Assembly: GCA_025766275.1 (NCBI GenBank)
Contig: JAFKAC010000016.1
Coordinates: forward strand, 682,001-746,000
Length of the DNA stretch: 64,000 nucleotides
Source of the DNA: Lactarius indigo
Lineage: Eukaryota; Basidiomycota; Agaricomycetes; Russulales; Russulaceae
Direction of reading: 5' to 3'
Shown: positions 30,367 to 43,698 of the stretch, in pieces
Position numbering within the stretch: the stretch's first letter is position 1
Layout: the number at the start of each line of letters is the position of its first letter
The notes under the pieces: generated by a model
What the model was told of the DNA's origin: nothing
What the model saw: the letters and a program-made list of their open reading frames with translations, nothing else
Databases searched by the model: none
Position numbers and translations under genes: made by a program

Positions 30367-33300
30367 TCAGCGCCGTCCCGTGCCGACACCAGGCTGCCAC
30401 GGGATATCCCCAACATGCAAGCGCGGCGAGAGCCCACGCGTCGTCCCGGCGCCCAATCCAGCGCCCGCACTCGTCACGCGCGGATTATTCATCGGGCCGG
30501 TGCCCAGCGGTGGCGACGGCGTGCCGATGCCCGACGTATCGCTGGCCGTGCGGCGCGTGGTGCGTCTCTTCGGCGCGATCGAGCTCTTGGGCGTGTCTGC
30601 TCCCCTGAGGGAAGGCTTGAGCGCCGGCGCGAGACTCGGCTCGATCTCGCGCGCGAGCTCGCGCACGAGCACCGCGCCGTCTTTGCGCCGGAGCGCCGCG
30701 ACCGTTTCGTGTATACCGTAGCGCTCTACAAGCAGCGCGCGATTCGGGTGGACGTCGCAGACCGCGCGCAGGATGCGCAGCAGGTTCAGCTTCACGACTG
30801 CCTTGCTGTTGCTCAGCTTCTCCGTGACGCGTCGGAAGAACTGCGCTTTGGCGATGCCGATTGCGATTGGCGTCGAGTGTCGGCAGATTTTGAGGAACGG
30901 GTCGAGCAGGTTCTCGAATGAGCCCGCTTTGGCGGAGACGAAGCACTTGAGGAGCGCGTCAAGCGACTTGGGCTTCGCTAGTTCGTCCTCTACTCGAGCG
31001 GTCTCCTCTTGGAGCCTTAAGAAAGCGTATCAGTCGACGCGTTCCGGGCCGCGGGAATCGGGACCGTGGTCACGAGCGGCGTACTCACCATGCTAGAATA
31101 GACTCGAGAGCGCTCACTTGAAAGTAGGGATCCGTGAGGAGCTTGATGTACATCGCAAGACCATCGTGCTGCCGTAGTAACATTCGGCAGCTCTTCCCCG
31201 CGCTCGCCAGGTCGCACAAAATAGAGAGGGCAAATTGCCTAAGGGGAGAACTCGACTCGATGACGCGCATCAGCAGCGGTATGATGCCGGCCTGGGCGGC
31301 CTCTTCCTGCCTGCCCTTGTTCAATCGACACAAGTTATAGCATGTCTGGAAGATATGGTTTGACATTTCCTGCGAATAATATCAGCACCGGGACGGAACC
31401 AGGTTTTTTCGTCGACGTACCGTGCTGTGGGGTCCCGTACTCTGCTCATCGAGGATCCGGGTCAGGATCTCAATAGCGTTCGCATTTTGCAGCACTTCGA
31501 GCAGCATGGCGTTCATTGACAGGTGCTTGATCGCCTTGAGCATGTGGACGAGGTACTCCGGCTCGAGGAGTTCGCACGCGCGCAACAACCCTGCAAGTGG
31601 CCCCCATCTTTAATCAGTTGCAAGGGGCCGAAGACGTGAGGTACGCACGTCGGACGACCTTCCGTGTGCCAAGCGCATTGCGGACGTGGACGTCGGACTG
31701 GGACACCTGGCAGAAGACAAGAAGGATCTGGATGATCTTGCGCTTCATGTCCGCCGCTGCCTCGCCGCGGCTTGCCATTACGTTCAGAAGCGCGGATGAC
31801 AGCGGATCGAGCAAACCCTCCCGTATGAAGAGCCGGCAGAAATCGTTCTTTGTGGAGGTCGGACTCTGCAGCTCGAACACGCTCCCGATACCGTTGAGCG
31901 CGTGCACGATCAGCTCGCTCTGCTCCGCAAAGTCCTCATCGAGGAGGTCGACGAGGACCTTCAACCCCCGACACCTTTTTTGTTTTTACGTTGAAAAAGA
32001 AGGTGGAATGAGAAGAAGGGTCACATCGTGCGATCGCGGGGGTAATAGTACGTACGAGATGAACATCTGCAAAGTGAGGACCGACGTGTGGCATAACAAC
32101 TGGATGAAGTTTGACGCCTGCAGCCGACACTCGGACGGATACCTTTTGGAAGTGAAGCCTGTCAGTAATAAAACGATCAGCAAGCCAGCGCCATCGAGAC
32201 TATATCGGGGCATGACTACGCACCCATCATGACGGGAATCCCGCTTGCCACGAATGTGTCAAGTCAGCTTCCCGGTAAAAGCTCTGAGCAGAGAGAGGGA
32301 ATAGGCTGCGCACCCAATCAGGCAGAAGCCCTCCAGGAATCCCGCATCGTCCGTGACGAGCTATCGGGCCCCGAGCGAGTCAGCACTTTTGCACATGGGA
32401 ACAAACAAGTCATCAGGGTCACAAAACGCGCTCACCAGATTGATGATCTGTAGGAGTCGCATAATGACATCGCGGGAGCTCCGTCCTTCCAAAACCTCCA
32501 AGATCGCAAGCATGCCATGCGCCGAGACCAGCTGACCCTGCATCTCCGGAGCATCGGACAAAATGCTCAACTATGGTTAACGTGACAAAAAAAAACAGAT
32601 TGCACCCGAGACAGTATTATTAGCTCCCGTGCTTACGCAGATGGATGGGTGGAGGGAAACAAGACGAAATACACTCACGAGCTGGTCACAGGCGTCCCGA
32701 AGTTGGAAATCGGGCGCCGAGGGTGTGAGTTCGTCAATGAGCTGGTTGACTGCGGTCGTAAGGCGTGCGTATTTGTCACGCTGGAGGTTCGCCTCCAGGT
32801 CATCCTCTGCAAAGCCCTCGTCGATCTGTCATATACCGCGTCGACAGGAGGTACACCAAAAGAGCAGCCCAAAAAAAAAAAGCACCCACCTCCGCAAAGG
32901 GATCCTCCTCATCCGTGTCCTCATCGCCGAGCTACCGGAACCCATCAGCACGCCCGCGCCGCTATATAATGTTCCACCCGAAAAACCTTACCCAAGACTT
33001 GTTCGACAGCCGCGTATTGAGCTGCAGCGTCTGCACCGGATGTTCCAGCGCTGTTAGTGTACACGTTCTCAATCAATATCACTTTGTGTGGGCGTAAAGG
33101 AAAACACGCGCACAGGACCCGTTCGGCTTCCCAAAGACATCGTCATAATCCTCGTCGTCATCCTCCGCATACTTGTCAAACTCGCTACTTGCCATCCGCC
33201 GTGAATCCGACTTGCCAAACGAGCCGCTCGACGAACCCGCCAGCGACGGCGAGCGCGAGTGTGAGCGCACAGCAAGGGACGGGGGTGCCGCAAACGGAGA

Positions 33301-35482
33301 CGCTGACACCGACGAGGGCAGAACAGGACTCAGCTGGCGCGAATGCCCGCGCGGTGCGCGGCCGACCCCGATGTCGGGCAGCGGCGCGGTCTTCGGGCCT
33401 GGGGATGGCGGCGCGAGCCCAACGGTCTTGATGTCGTCAGGGTGAAAGAGGCCGCGGCGGACGGAGGTCTTCATCTTGAAGTCTGCGAACTTCTCCTGCC
33501 ACTCGTCGTCCTCTTCGATGGCAACGTCCGAGTAGTCCTCCACGATCGGCCCAATCTCGCGCGGTGGCGACTTGGAGACGACGCCGGCTGGGGCCGAGCG
33601 CGGAGAGCGGTTCGTGGGCCGGATCGTCTGCGCGTTGTCATCGTGCTCTGGCTGTCGCTCTTCCTCGGCGGTCGACTTCTCCAGCGCTGAGTGAGTGGGG
33701 GGTCAGATAAGGGAGAATTTATACGCGACTCGTACGATACCTTGTAATTTGGAGAACGATATGCCCTCCTCAAAGTCGTCGTCCCAGTTGTCCGTCTGTT
33801 CTTCGGGCTGACGCAACACCGCTGGCAGAGGAAGCGCAAGAGGTGCAGCGTTCTTCGCAGCCGCAGGCGGGGCCACCTTTTTTCCACCAGACGAGACAGG
33901 GAATACGTTCAACGAAGAGGCAAGCGAAGCGTCGCTGTAGCGCGCTTTGCTGGGGGATGCGGGCACTTCTTGCCGCGAGACATCCAGGTGGTCACGCCCG
34001 CCATGTTTGGAAGGCCGCGATGGAGCTACGAAGGCGCGCGTTAGGCGCCAGATGGACGGACCTTTGTCACGGGATATAACTCACACTTCAGGGCCTCATT
34101 CCACTCCTGTACCTTGAGCACTGCCTCATCAAAATTATAGTTACTGGGCGGCCGTGACGACCCTTCCACTTCCCCCTTTGTGCGCTTTCCGTCCGCCATC
34201 TGCTTCTTCGCCGAAAGCATCCATGGGTGACGTAAGAGCTTCTTCGCGGATATCCGGAGGTTGCAGTCCTTCTGAAAGCAATGATAGAGGAAATCTTTGA
34301 CGATGGGCGACGCGCCCTCGGGGATCGGGGGACAGTCGTCCTGCACGATCCGGTATAACGCCTGCATAGGCTTCAGGGCGTGGTACGGCGGCCGGCCTTC
34401 AAGCAATTCGATCACAGTACAGCCCACGCTCCTGCATAGCAACAAACGTCAAACAAAAGACAGTCAATCAGACGTTAACCCGAAATCACCAGATGTCGGA
34501 AGCCGTGGTCGCACCGCACTGTTCGATGACCTCAGGTGCCACTGCATTTATGATACATCAGTTGAAGAAGGTTATACGCGACTGGTGGGGGGCGTACTCC
34601 AGTAGGGACTCCCGACGACAGCGTCGTCGCTCGCGGCGCCGGCCGCTGTCGTGTTACTTGCAACACCAAAGTCGGCAAGCTTGACGGCGCCATCTTTGGT
34701 CGTCAGGATGTTGGCGCCCTTGATGTCGCGGTGGATGACGCCCTGGTCGTGCAGGTACACGAGGCCCTCGAGGACCTGAGAGACATAGACAGCGACGAGG
34801 TTCTCAGGGAACTTTCCGAATCGTTTGCAAATGTTGTGCAAAGAGCCGTTCTCGCAGAATCTGGGCACGCGCAGTAAGGAACAGGCACGTGAGAGGGAGA
34901 GGGATCGATGGGGCGTAGCGTACTCTAGGATGATGTACAGGTATTCTGGCGTTTTCACGAAACCCTTGTACTTGACGATGTTGGAATGCTACGACAAATG
35001 AGTTCAGCTCGCCGACAAGTAGACACGGGGTGCATACATTGAGGTTCTTCAGCAAGTCGATCTCGGACTACAGACAGACAGAGAGGGTTATGAATGGAAG
35101 CCTGGCGGGCGCAGCTCAGGCCGACGCGCACCATGATTTGCCCGAGTTCGCCCTTTGGTATATTACTCAGTTGTATTTCCTTTACGGCCACGGTCTCCCC
35201 GGTGGCCCAATTGAGCGCGCCTGGATTGCGTTCCAGGGATCAATCAGAACGAGTCAGGACATCATGCATCACGGGCGGAAGACGCGACGAGTAGTATACG
35301 TACGGTACACCTGCCCAAACGCGCCTTTGCCCAACGAATCGCCGAGTTGCTGCGCGCATCATCACGGTTCAGAAACAAAGGGGGGGGATTAAACGCGCAC
35401 GAGGTGCTGTGACACTCACATAGTCATTGAGGATCTTCGAACTTGCGCTCGTGGACACGTAAGGCGTGACTGAGCCAGTCAT
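30367..35482 (-). CDS. sepH: Septation-network protein kinase (Cdc7/SepH type) with armadillo-like C-terminus
   Basis: The start ATG at 35482 opens exon 1 ([20 protein letters not shown]). Good exons follow at 35349-35304, 35220-35132, 35067-35038, 34988-34924, 34860-34598, 34541-34490 and 34431-34085; later exons were followed only roughly to the stop at 30367. The N-terminal Ser/Thr kinase domain has [37 protein letters not shown] and APEVIE, so it should be active. Next come linker segments including [16 protein letters not shown], then helical armadillo-like repeats (e.g. [26 protein letters not shown]). This is the architecture of S. pombe Cdc7 and Aspergillus SepH, which act at the spindle pole to trigger septation. 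The 3' end faces the double F-box gene. A truncated copy lies at 23770-25345. Confidence 0.88.
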
Positions 35483-37802
35483 TGATTGGTTTCACAGCAA
35501 GTTAGGCGGCGTGGAGCCAGAGCGACGCGTGTAGGGTTGTTTGAAAAGGCCTCCAGCGTGTGGGGACGGCGGTGCTGTGTTGTATCGGGTTGGAGGTGTG
35601 TTTGTGTGTGTCTCGTGGAGACTTTCCCCTCCGGCGGCGGCTGCGCCGGACTTAGGTTCAACAGCACGGGACGCGCAGGTCCGCCACTTCCACAGAGGGC
35701 CCGGCTTGACTCATCCACAAATCCGGCCAGTTCTGGACAATACTGCTGCTCTGCTGCTGCTCTGCGGCTTCTCTATTGTGCTCGGGGCTATACAGTGTAA
35801 ATCTAGCACTACTTTTTCTATCGCCTTAGCCGTCTCGAGCACAGCACTCCTGCCCAGCACTGATCACGCTTCTGGGGTTCTTTTTCCAAAATATCTGCGC
35901 AGTCAACCATGACACTATTATGTCCCGGTACAGCACCTCAAGAATCTCACGTTGTCCCCCCTAGTCTGCACGGCGGTGTTTCACTATACAGTGCTTGTCG
36001 CATACAGCTCTGCGGCTCGGAGCCCAAGCCCACGGTGTCCGAGCCGAATTTTGTCTTTACCAGCTACAGCGTCAATCCTGTTTGGACTTATACGTACAAC
36101 TCGGAGTAAGACTGACACCCCTTCAATCACCCGCTGGAGCTGCGGGGCTGATATATGGGGCACAGGCTAGTCGAAAATAGCAAGAGGCGCAATCTCGAGC
36201 CCAATCCACCTGCCACGAATACGTGGTGTTACATCGGACAAACGCGGGTTGCCCATTGGAGGTAAGAGAACCCGGACAAACGACGTCTGTATGACCGACA
36301 AGGCGCAGAACCAAACGACATACAGTACAGCGCACATATCTCGCCACTAAATGGAACTACTGTCAAGTCCTCTCTGTATATGTGTATCTCCAAGCGGTTC
36401 ATTGGCCCTTTGAGCCGCCCGGCAGGCCGCTCTATGCCCGCCCCTACAACACCTTGTACCACCGACAGAGTCATGGTTTTGGCGGGGGGGGAGGGAGTCA
36501 GGTATTATTATTTATCGCGGTTCCTACACTACATGTGATGCGCTCACGGAACCACCAACTACCGCCCAAAAACGACCCTGGCCAAATTTCTGTTATGCTC
36601 GATCGTACAGTAGTGTGGCGATGCCCCCCACCGAGATCGATCTTAGATCTCCATTTGGCGGGGTCAGTTACGAGTACGGCCATCAGAGTCCGCGGGGTTA
36701 CGCATTATGGACGAGGGCATCAGTCAGACTCTTGGAAACCTGTCTCCCGGACCATACCCTGTGCTTATTATTCATGCACATGGTCGCCCGAGTCAACGGG
36801 TAGCACGACACGAGAACATCGCGTTTTGGGGGGATCGTTTCACGCTTTGAGGGCCGACGCATGGGCCTACAGTACTACTGGATCCTGTGCAGGCGGCGAC
36901 CAGCCGCCAAAAAACCGAGCTGCTTATTCCTAAAAAGCGCTTATTGGGCGGCGACGGGGGCGGAAAGACAGTTTGATGCTCGTCGTATGCACCAAACAAT
37001 ATTCCCCCCCCCCCTAGTAAACTGTAGAAAGAAACCACGCTTTGGGGTTAGGGCGAAATTGCCTTTCTGCGCTGTCACCGGACGTCCGGAGAGAGGCGAG
37101 TGTGTGCCCCTGGCACCCGGATATGTCGACACGTTCTCGTCGCTTTGGCGATCCCGAAACAACCTTGTTTCCTGCCAGTGGGATCCCCCCCTTGCCTTCA
37201 ATGTCCTGTCCATCCCCGTCTCCATGTAAACAATGCATATCCTCCAAGCGGTATTTCCGCTGTCCTGGCGACGAGGTCGCACACACCCACGCACCCCCTT
37301 CCCAATTATGGCATAACTTAGAAGCGAGTACGTCGTCCGTCAAAGAAGCAGACAACGCCCGGGCCGTGCGTTGGTTTGGTGGCCCCGGGATCCCCAATGC
37401 AGTTCCCTTCAGCGTTCCGAGATTCCCGTCCGCGCGCTCTTTCTTGTGGGCGTGTGCGTGATTCCCGGTGACTTCGTGTAACTGATTAATACTGGAGTGA
37501 TGAGTTTGCACATCGAGTATTTTAGCTTCGGACCTTGGACACGGAATTCGGCCTCCGTTGCCGCCGGTAGTTGGCTGGGCGATTACGTTTGACAGATTTG
37601 TAATAAGTATTAGTTAACGAAAAACAGTCGCCTATGGTAATATCGTTCCCGGGTACGTTTCCTACAGTAAATGCGTGTGAACTACAAAAACGGCACCTCG
37701 ATCATCCATCCGTGCTATCCATGTATCAAAAACGAGGAGAAAAAAGAAATTTACGGAGATGTGGTCGACAGTCCAATAATAAATAATTGTCCCAGTATTG
37801 CT
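35483..37802. other. 2.3 kb spacer, no gene supported
   Basis: It lies between the kinase start and the 3' end of the bHLH gene. Only short overlapping frames without conserved motifs are present. The part next to 35483 must hold the kinase promoter. I see no tRNA-like or repeat structure. Confidence 0.5.
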
Positions 37803-39206
37803 CTACTCGTCTTCTTCGACAGGCACCTCTGCCTTTGGCACGACATCATCGTCATCATCATCATTATCATTAGTTTCACCGGCGATAGCCACCTCGCCAG
37901 AGCCTGACCGCTCTGGATCATGGCTGGGCCGATCTGCCAGTTCTTGGGCCTGTCTCACATTCTCGGCGCGCAGCCGCTCGTTCTCGGCTGTGAGCTCTCG
38001 AATGTACTTGATGGCTGCGGGACAAATACGTGGCTATAAGTATTGCATCCTCGTGACTGTACACAAAAGTAAGGGGGTGAAACGCACCGCTTAGCGTGAC
38101 ATACGCTTTGGCCTGACGCTCGGGCGGACGCATGTGTTCCGGGAGCGCGTCGCGTAGCTGCGTCATCGCATCCTTGTTCTGAGCCCTGTAATGGCGCACG
38201 TTCATCTTCTTCTTGTATTTCTTCTTGGCCTCGCTCTCGCTCGGCTCGGCAGAGATAGCCCGGTCGTCCGAGCCCGGAGATGCGGACGTCCCGAGCATCT
38301 CGGACGCCTTGCGTTTCCGTACGGGCGACGTCCGTCGCCGTTCCGAGCCCGCCACCACCGCCACGTCCTGAGCGTCCCCGGGCGTCGTATTGATAAACGC
38401 CGCCCCAGCCAATTGCGCGGGCATGCGAGTGGTCGTGCCGCCACTGGCACTACTACCCACTGGGGCGGCAGAGGTGACGGCAGGGGGAGGGAGAGCAGGG
38501 GTGCCGGCATGTGGCGAGGGCACGGTGCCAGGATGGGGGCGCGTGGGAACGTTTGGACTATGAGTCGAAGAGCGCGAGTGTGACTCGCGCGAGTCGGGCG
38601 AATGTTCCCGCGAAGAGGAGACATACGGCGCCAGATGTTGGCGCCGGCTATGTTGCTGCTGAGCAAATTGGTGAAACGGTGGATGGTACCTTGAGGAGGG
38701 GGCACACGTGAGCCGCTGCGCGATGCGATGAAACCGGGAACAGGATACTTGCGGAACGACAGGTCGTCGGTCTCGGTCGAGGGAGGGGCTACTGCTGCGG
38801 GGACGTGGAGCTGGGTGGGGCGGGTGGCGGTCTGATGACGCTACGAGGGCAGCTGGCTCGGAGTAAGGTGAGTGGTTTCCCCGCGCGTGTGCGCTGTATT
38901 CCAAGGGGTCGTACGTGCCCGGCGATAGTCTGGAGGATGACGAAGGAGGACGGCGAAATATCGTGTGAGCGATACGGAACGCCGAGGACGAAGTGCTATG
39001 GGCTCGTACCGTGCATCGTCGAGATCACGACGGGGCGGGTTGCTCGCGGTTGAGCTTCCGTCCCAGGACGGGCTACCGTTGATGTGGGGAGGGCGACGGG
39101 TGGCGGAAGGACTCGTTGGTGGGTATCTAGGGTGAGGCTTTCTTGAGGGCGATATGTCGAACGAACTGATTGGTGGGAGGGTGATGCGTTCGTGCGCATT
39201 GGTCAT
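37803..39206 (-). CDS. Basic helix-loop-helix transcription factor
   Basis: Three exons are proposed: 39206-39010, 38929-38088 and 38014-37803 (416 residues). Intron 1 is 80 nt (donor GTACGA, acceptor CTCCAG) and intron 2 is 73 nt (donor GTGCGT, acceptor CCGCAG); both junctions preserve frame. The N-terminal two thirds are low-complexity, rich in Ser, Pro, His and Arg. Near the C-terminus lies a bHLH domain: a basic region (KKKMNVRHYRAQNKDAM), helix 1 (LRDALPEHM), a loop, and helix 2 (AYVTLSAIKYIRELTAENER), continuing into a short leucine-zipper-like helix. An acidic Asp run precedes the end. It should bind E-box DNA in the nucleus as a dimer. The sense strand is strongly pyrimidine-rich just upstream of the ATG, common in fungal promoters. 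Its 5' part was copied to 28778-29095. Confidence 0.85.
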
Positions 39207-42200
39207 AGTCAGGGAAGGGGGGGGGAAGGAGAGGGAGAGAGGGGGGGGGGGAGGAATTGAGAGCAGTCGCAGGAGAGAGTCGGTTACCACATAAGTTAGT
39301 ATCCAGCTCGTAGTATAGATAATTTAACGGCGTGCCGAGAGGCTGGCTCCATGAGGGGAAACAAGAAGAGGACGACCACGTAGAGCCGTAGGTTGCTATG
39401 CAGCCGGACTTGTGTTTCCTTTTGGGTAAGACGGTGCCAGCGTGCATGGTAAGGGTGTGCCCCCGAGGATATATACACTATGAATTTCAGAAGTTTAAGA
39501 AGCATAGCATTGTGCCTACGGGCATCGTGGCACGACTGGGTTGAAATGACCTAGACATTTCCAAAGACCTACTCCGAGGTGACCGATGAACACACGCTCG
39601 ATCTGTTTAATGTGGACGGGTTGAGAAAGAGCGGCCCCAAAATGGAGGGCGATGCGGAAATCCGTGGCGACGGTAGGATAGGTGCCAGTGGCTGCGTGCC
39701 AACGACAACTCGAAATAAGCGTGAACAAAACAGCATGACAATACAATGCCGTCCGTCCCGAACAGAGAGAAGGATTGTCAATGCGTGGGTGTGTGCGTGT
39801 ACGCCATCTGTTGGGGGACGAACGACCGAAAGCGATGTATTTTGTTATGCGAGAGTTGATGCCGGGCACCGTAGTACTGGCACTGAAAGGAATGGGGCTG
39901 GCTGGCACCGGGCGCCAAATTGGAAGAACGTGTTGTCACCCAGACAGGACCCCAGACAGGCCTCTTCCTCCTCATCGACCTTTGCCCATCGGCCAGGAAA
40001 TCTTCGCTCCTCAGAATGCTTTCTATGAACGGAAATGCAACCGTGCGATAGCGTTCCCTACGCAATGCACGTCAACCGCACGCTCTATTAGCATCTCTTC
40101 CAACTTGCCGTAACCTTCTTGCTTCCCCACCAACCAACCCCCTATCGAGCCTCCTCCGGCTGCTCCTTACGTGCATTCTCGGAGAATCGTGGAGATCTTT
40201 AGCTCGACTCGAGCGTCACCGCGACGTGCAAGCGCTCGGCATCTCAGAAATCATGTGGGTTCCAAAACCAGAGGACCTCTCTTCGACTTCGCAGCAACCG
40301 CGGGTCCACTGGATCCGAACAAAATCTGTCCATTCAATAGCAGTCCTGGGTGCTGATACAACGGTTCTCAGAATTCCCAGAATCCTCCCCCCCCTCCCCT
40401 TGACATACACATTCCCCCCGTATCCATGGCCGCCCTCGTTTGGAGCGACTTAAACGCGTCCTATCGATGACAGATGTACAAGCGACGGCTCCATACCCGT
40501 GGGACTCGAATGCGAAATACACCCCCTCTCCCTCCCTCTGGCGCACGTTTACGTCCGCATTCGAAAAACGTCGGCGGGCTCTCTAGATACCATACCCCTC
40601 TCCGTCCCCACGCTACCTCCATCTGACAACGACGCCCTCACATCCGTGACAATGGCTACGCTACCTCCATTTGTCTGTCTTTGAGACAATATACGCAACT
40701 ACTGTAATATAACAATAACAAATTGGTGCTCAGGAGAGAAATGAGTTTCTATAGCGCTGAAATGCGGCAAAGTTTCGGCTATTGGTTGGAACGTACTGTG
40801 TCGACGTGGATCGACAAATTGGGGTGGTGTTAGCAATATAGACGGGTAATAACATTGTCTGCGCGCGATTGAGGCATCCTCCCTCTTGCAGCACGCGTCG
40901 GATCAAGATGCTTCATGCAAGTGCACACATCGAAACGTCCCAAGGCCGTGCTTGCCATACACGCACCACGCGGCTACGTGTCCACGTGGAGTCAAGCAAG
41001 ATCCTTGCGCTTGCACAAAGCTGGTAAAGTTCGTTATCACTTAGCCTGCCACGCCGAGTATTGGGTCGAGGAACTCAGGGGGCGCATCGCGATACACTAG
41101 TTCCTTCGAACTGGAGTCACACCCAAAGTTTGATGCGCCCGTACAGTACACCCACCTCCTGGTCGACCACGCTCTACATGACACAAACCAACCAGTTGCT
41201 GCAGTCGCGCAGAGAACCTTCTACTAGAGGTATGATGTGTTGCTTCTGACTGGGAATCATGATTAGGTGCGCTCATCGGAGTGATTGGATCGCAAACAAG
41301 ACGAGCTTCGGGGACCCCTCCGAGATCAGAGTAAAAGACAAGGGGAAGAATGATGATGTGAAACACGTTCTTGATCCAATGGGCAGATCGGGCTAGTCAA
41401 GGAGCTAGTCAAACGGTCGACGGGGGTATTCGGGGGGAGAGGGGGGTGTGGTATGGTACACCATAGGGCCGAAGAGACCGGGTATTCAGAACGTCCGTCT
41501 GCATCGAGCACGATGTTCCACAATCAAAACGACCATTTTTTGAACTCAGAACTCAGTTGGTAAAAGCTCCAGGGCAATTGGTGCCCACCTGTTTTGACGG
41601 CGTCAAAAAAAAAAACCTTGCTGCGGCTCGCGTCGAGTCATCGACCACGACACCGTGAGCCACGTGTCAACCATCAATTCACACAGTTTTTTTTTTTTTT
41701 CCCTTAGGAAAAAAAGTAAAGCCCTTGGAGCAGGGTGGATATATGGTGGCGGTCGGTCAGGAACTGTGTTCACCGCGGGGGTTGAAAGAGTGTACTAAAA
41801 CGAGGTTGCGTGTCAGTTTGGTTCCTTCAGAAAAGGACGACGACGACGGAGCTGAATGGCAGGGCGCTTCTGTCAGCCATTGACGAGGCACGTTCAGGTG
41901 TTCGGCTGCTCACTGGAACACAAAACAATGACAGGCGCCAGAAGCTTGGGTTTCGAGTGACTCCGAGAGTGATGAGCAGCTACATTGTTCGGATTCACCA
42001 TTCCGAAAAGTAGATCGGTGTTGTGATAGAGTCACTTATCTAGCCATATTGGATACTGAACCCGGAGTGCCAGCAAAAAAAAAAAAAAAAACAATTTGTG
42101 TGTTCCAAAAAAAAACAAAAAGCGCATCGCCATGAACGAAAGCGGCTCCAGCTTGAATGAGACGAAGGGACCGCTCACTCATCATAGGGGGATCGATGAA

Positions 42201-42779
42201 TTCTAATTCATTCGGAGATTCTACCCTGGTTGACTCGTCAAACACGGGTCGATCGCTCTATTTGATGCAAAGACCTGTATGCAAGGCCCGGGGAGCCCAG
42301 TCATGAGGAGTGAATGGAGTAGAAACGAAACGCAAGGTCGGTTAAACAGGCAAGAGGACTAGGGGCTTGCGGGCACGAAGGTGTTACGTAATGGGACACC
42401 CGGCACTGGATTTGCCCCGGACTCATCTTTGACAGCGACCGCGCACACTCCGCACGCACTCCAGTCGCATCTTTAGGCTCTAAGGTTAGTCTTTTCCATT
42501 CGGGCCAAATGCGTTCGAGTGCAACGTGCTGGCAACGCTCGCGACACAGAGGGCTTTTCAGGGGGTTTTCATTTCGTAGCAAGAGAGGTCCCCTACATTC
42601 ATACATACAGTCATGATGCAATTCCGACTTCTACTTCTCGCCGTCCCCTCCTCGTACTCATTTACAGAGATGGAGCCGCTCCACCGTCACGAAGGCAGGG
42701 ATCCTCGTTTCTTGATGTAGTTCGTAGCTTTCGCTCTCCGCATGGTGTGCAAGTCCGCCCATGCTTTGATAGGGGTTGA
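39207..42779. other. 3.6 kb spacer, no gene supported
   Basis: The right flank of the bHLH gene starts with a C/T-rich tract on the sense strand (about 39215-39255). Farther on are homopolymer runs (A near 41608-41618, T near 41687-41701, A near 42075-42090) and a small inverted repeat, TTTTGACG-G-CGTCAAAA, around 41593-41611. No conserved frame, tRNA or transposon end was recognised. Confidence 0.5.
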
Positions 42780-43698
42780 TCAGTACGGAGAGTTATCAGG
42801 GAACGTTGGCATCGTGATACTGGCACCCGAGGACGACTCCTCGTGTCCGTCCCCGTTAACCTCCGATTCTGACATATCGAGCGAAAAGAGACTCGAGTTG
42901 CTGTTGTCAGCGTCCTCCTCCATGGAGTTGGACGATACAGGGGACATCACAGGCGTAACCTCCGCAGATGATAGGGGGTCATAGCCAGGACTGTACGTGG
43001 CTGTACCCAACAGTGAGTTCCAAATATCATTCATACCTGTATCGTTCGTCGCCAGATCAGTGGTGAGCTGGGGCAACGCGGCTTGCGCAGGGGTGAGGTT
43101 GAAATCGTGGGTCAGGCTGTTGAGAGTCTGGTCCTGGCCAACGTTTATTCCCGGTGCCATCGGCGCAGCCTCGATATCGAATGGAGCCACCCCGTCGGCA
43201 CCTTGGATTAGGCCATTCATACCAGCGAGCTGGGCCCAAGTCATCGCGTTAGACTCCTGCTGCGGAAGCGGCGGAGCTTGCATAGACGTCGAAGCCATGA
43301 GGTCACTACTGGAATGGAGTCATCCATCTAGAGCTAGACCTGGTTCGCAGTAATGCGCGAGAACCGCACCTTATGGGGCCTGCATTGGTCCAAGCGTTCG
43401 GCGCTCCGAAATCGGCCATGGGTCCTGCTGCTGCGATCCTGACAAACGTCGCTTCAATAAGGGTGTGGATTATACAAGAAAGGCTTACTCACCCGCCGAA
43501 GGAGGGATCATTGCGCGGGGTATTAACGGGGACGGGTGGGTCGCGCACCGCAAATTCTCCGGTCGTGGTGAATTGCACAAAGCGTTGCCTAAGATGGTAC
43601 ATGTCATATGCAAACTCAAAACATTCGAAGAATGCCGGATTGTTGAGAAGTTGGACCAACTCCTCCAAAGTGAGCGTGTTGAGAGGACGAATAGGCAT
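42780..43698 (-). CDS. Conserved-looking protein of unknown function, three exons
   Basis: Not recognised. Exons 43698-43493, 43438-43370 and 43308-42780 join in frame through introns of 54 and 61 nt (donors GTGAGT and GTGCGG, acceptors GTCAG and TCCAG) to give 267 residues. The first exon looks structured (LNTLTLEELVQLLNNPAFF and CFEFAYDMYHLRQRF). The rest is rich in Asn, Ser, Pro and acidic residues and reads like a disordered transactivation-type tail. Open frame continues upstream to about 43899, so an earlier start or another 5' exon is possible. It stands alone between two >3 kb spacers, which suggests a regulated gene. A role as a transcriptional regulator would be speculation. Confidence 0.6.

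Larger units (their letters stand above)
25655..32000. repeat. Tandem segmental duplication, unit 2
   Basis: This is the second copy of the 19190-25345 unit. It continues into the complete kinase gene, so the genomic order here probably reflects the original arrangement. Confidence 0.85.
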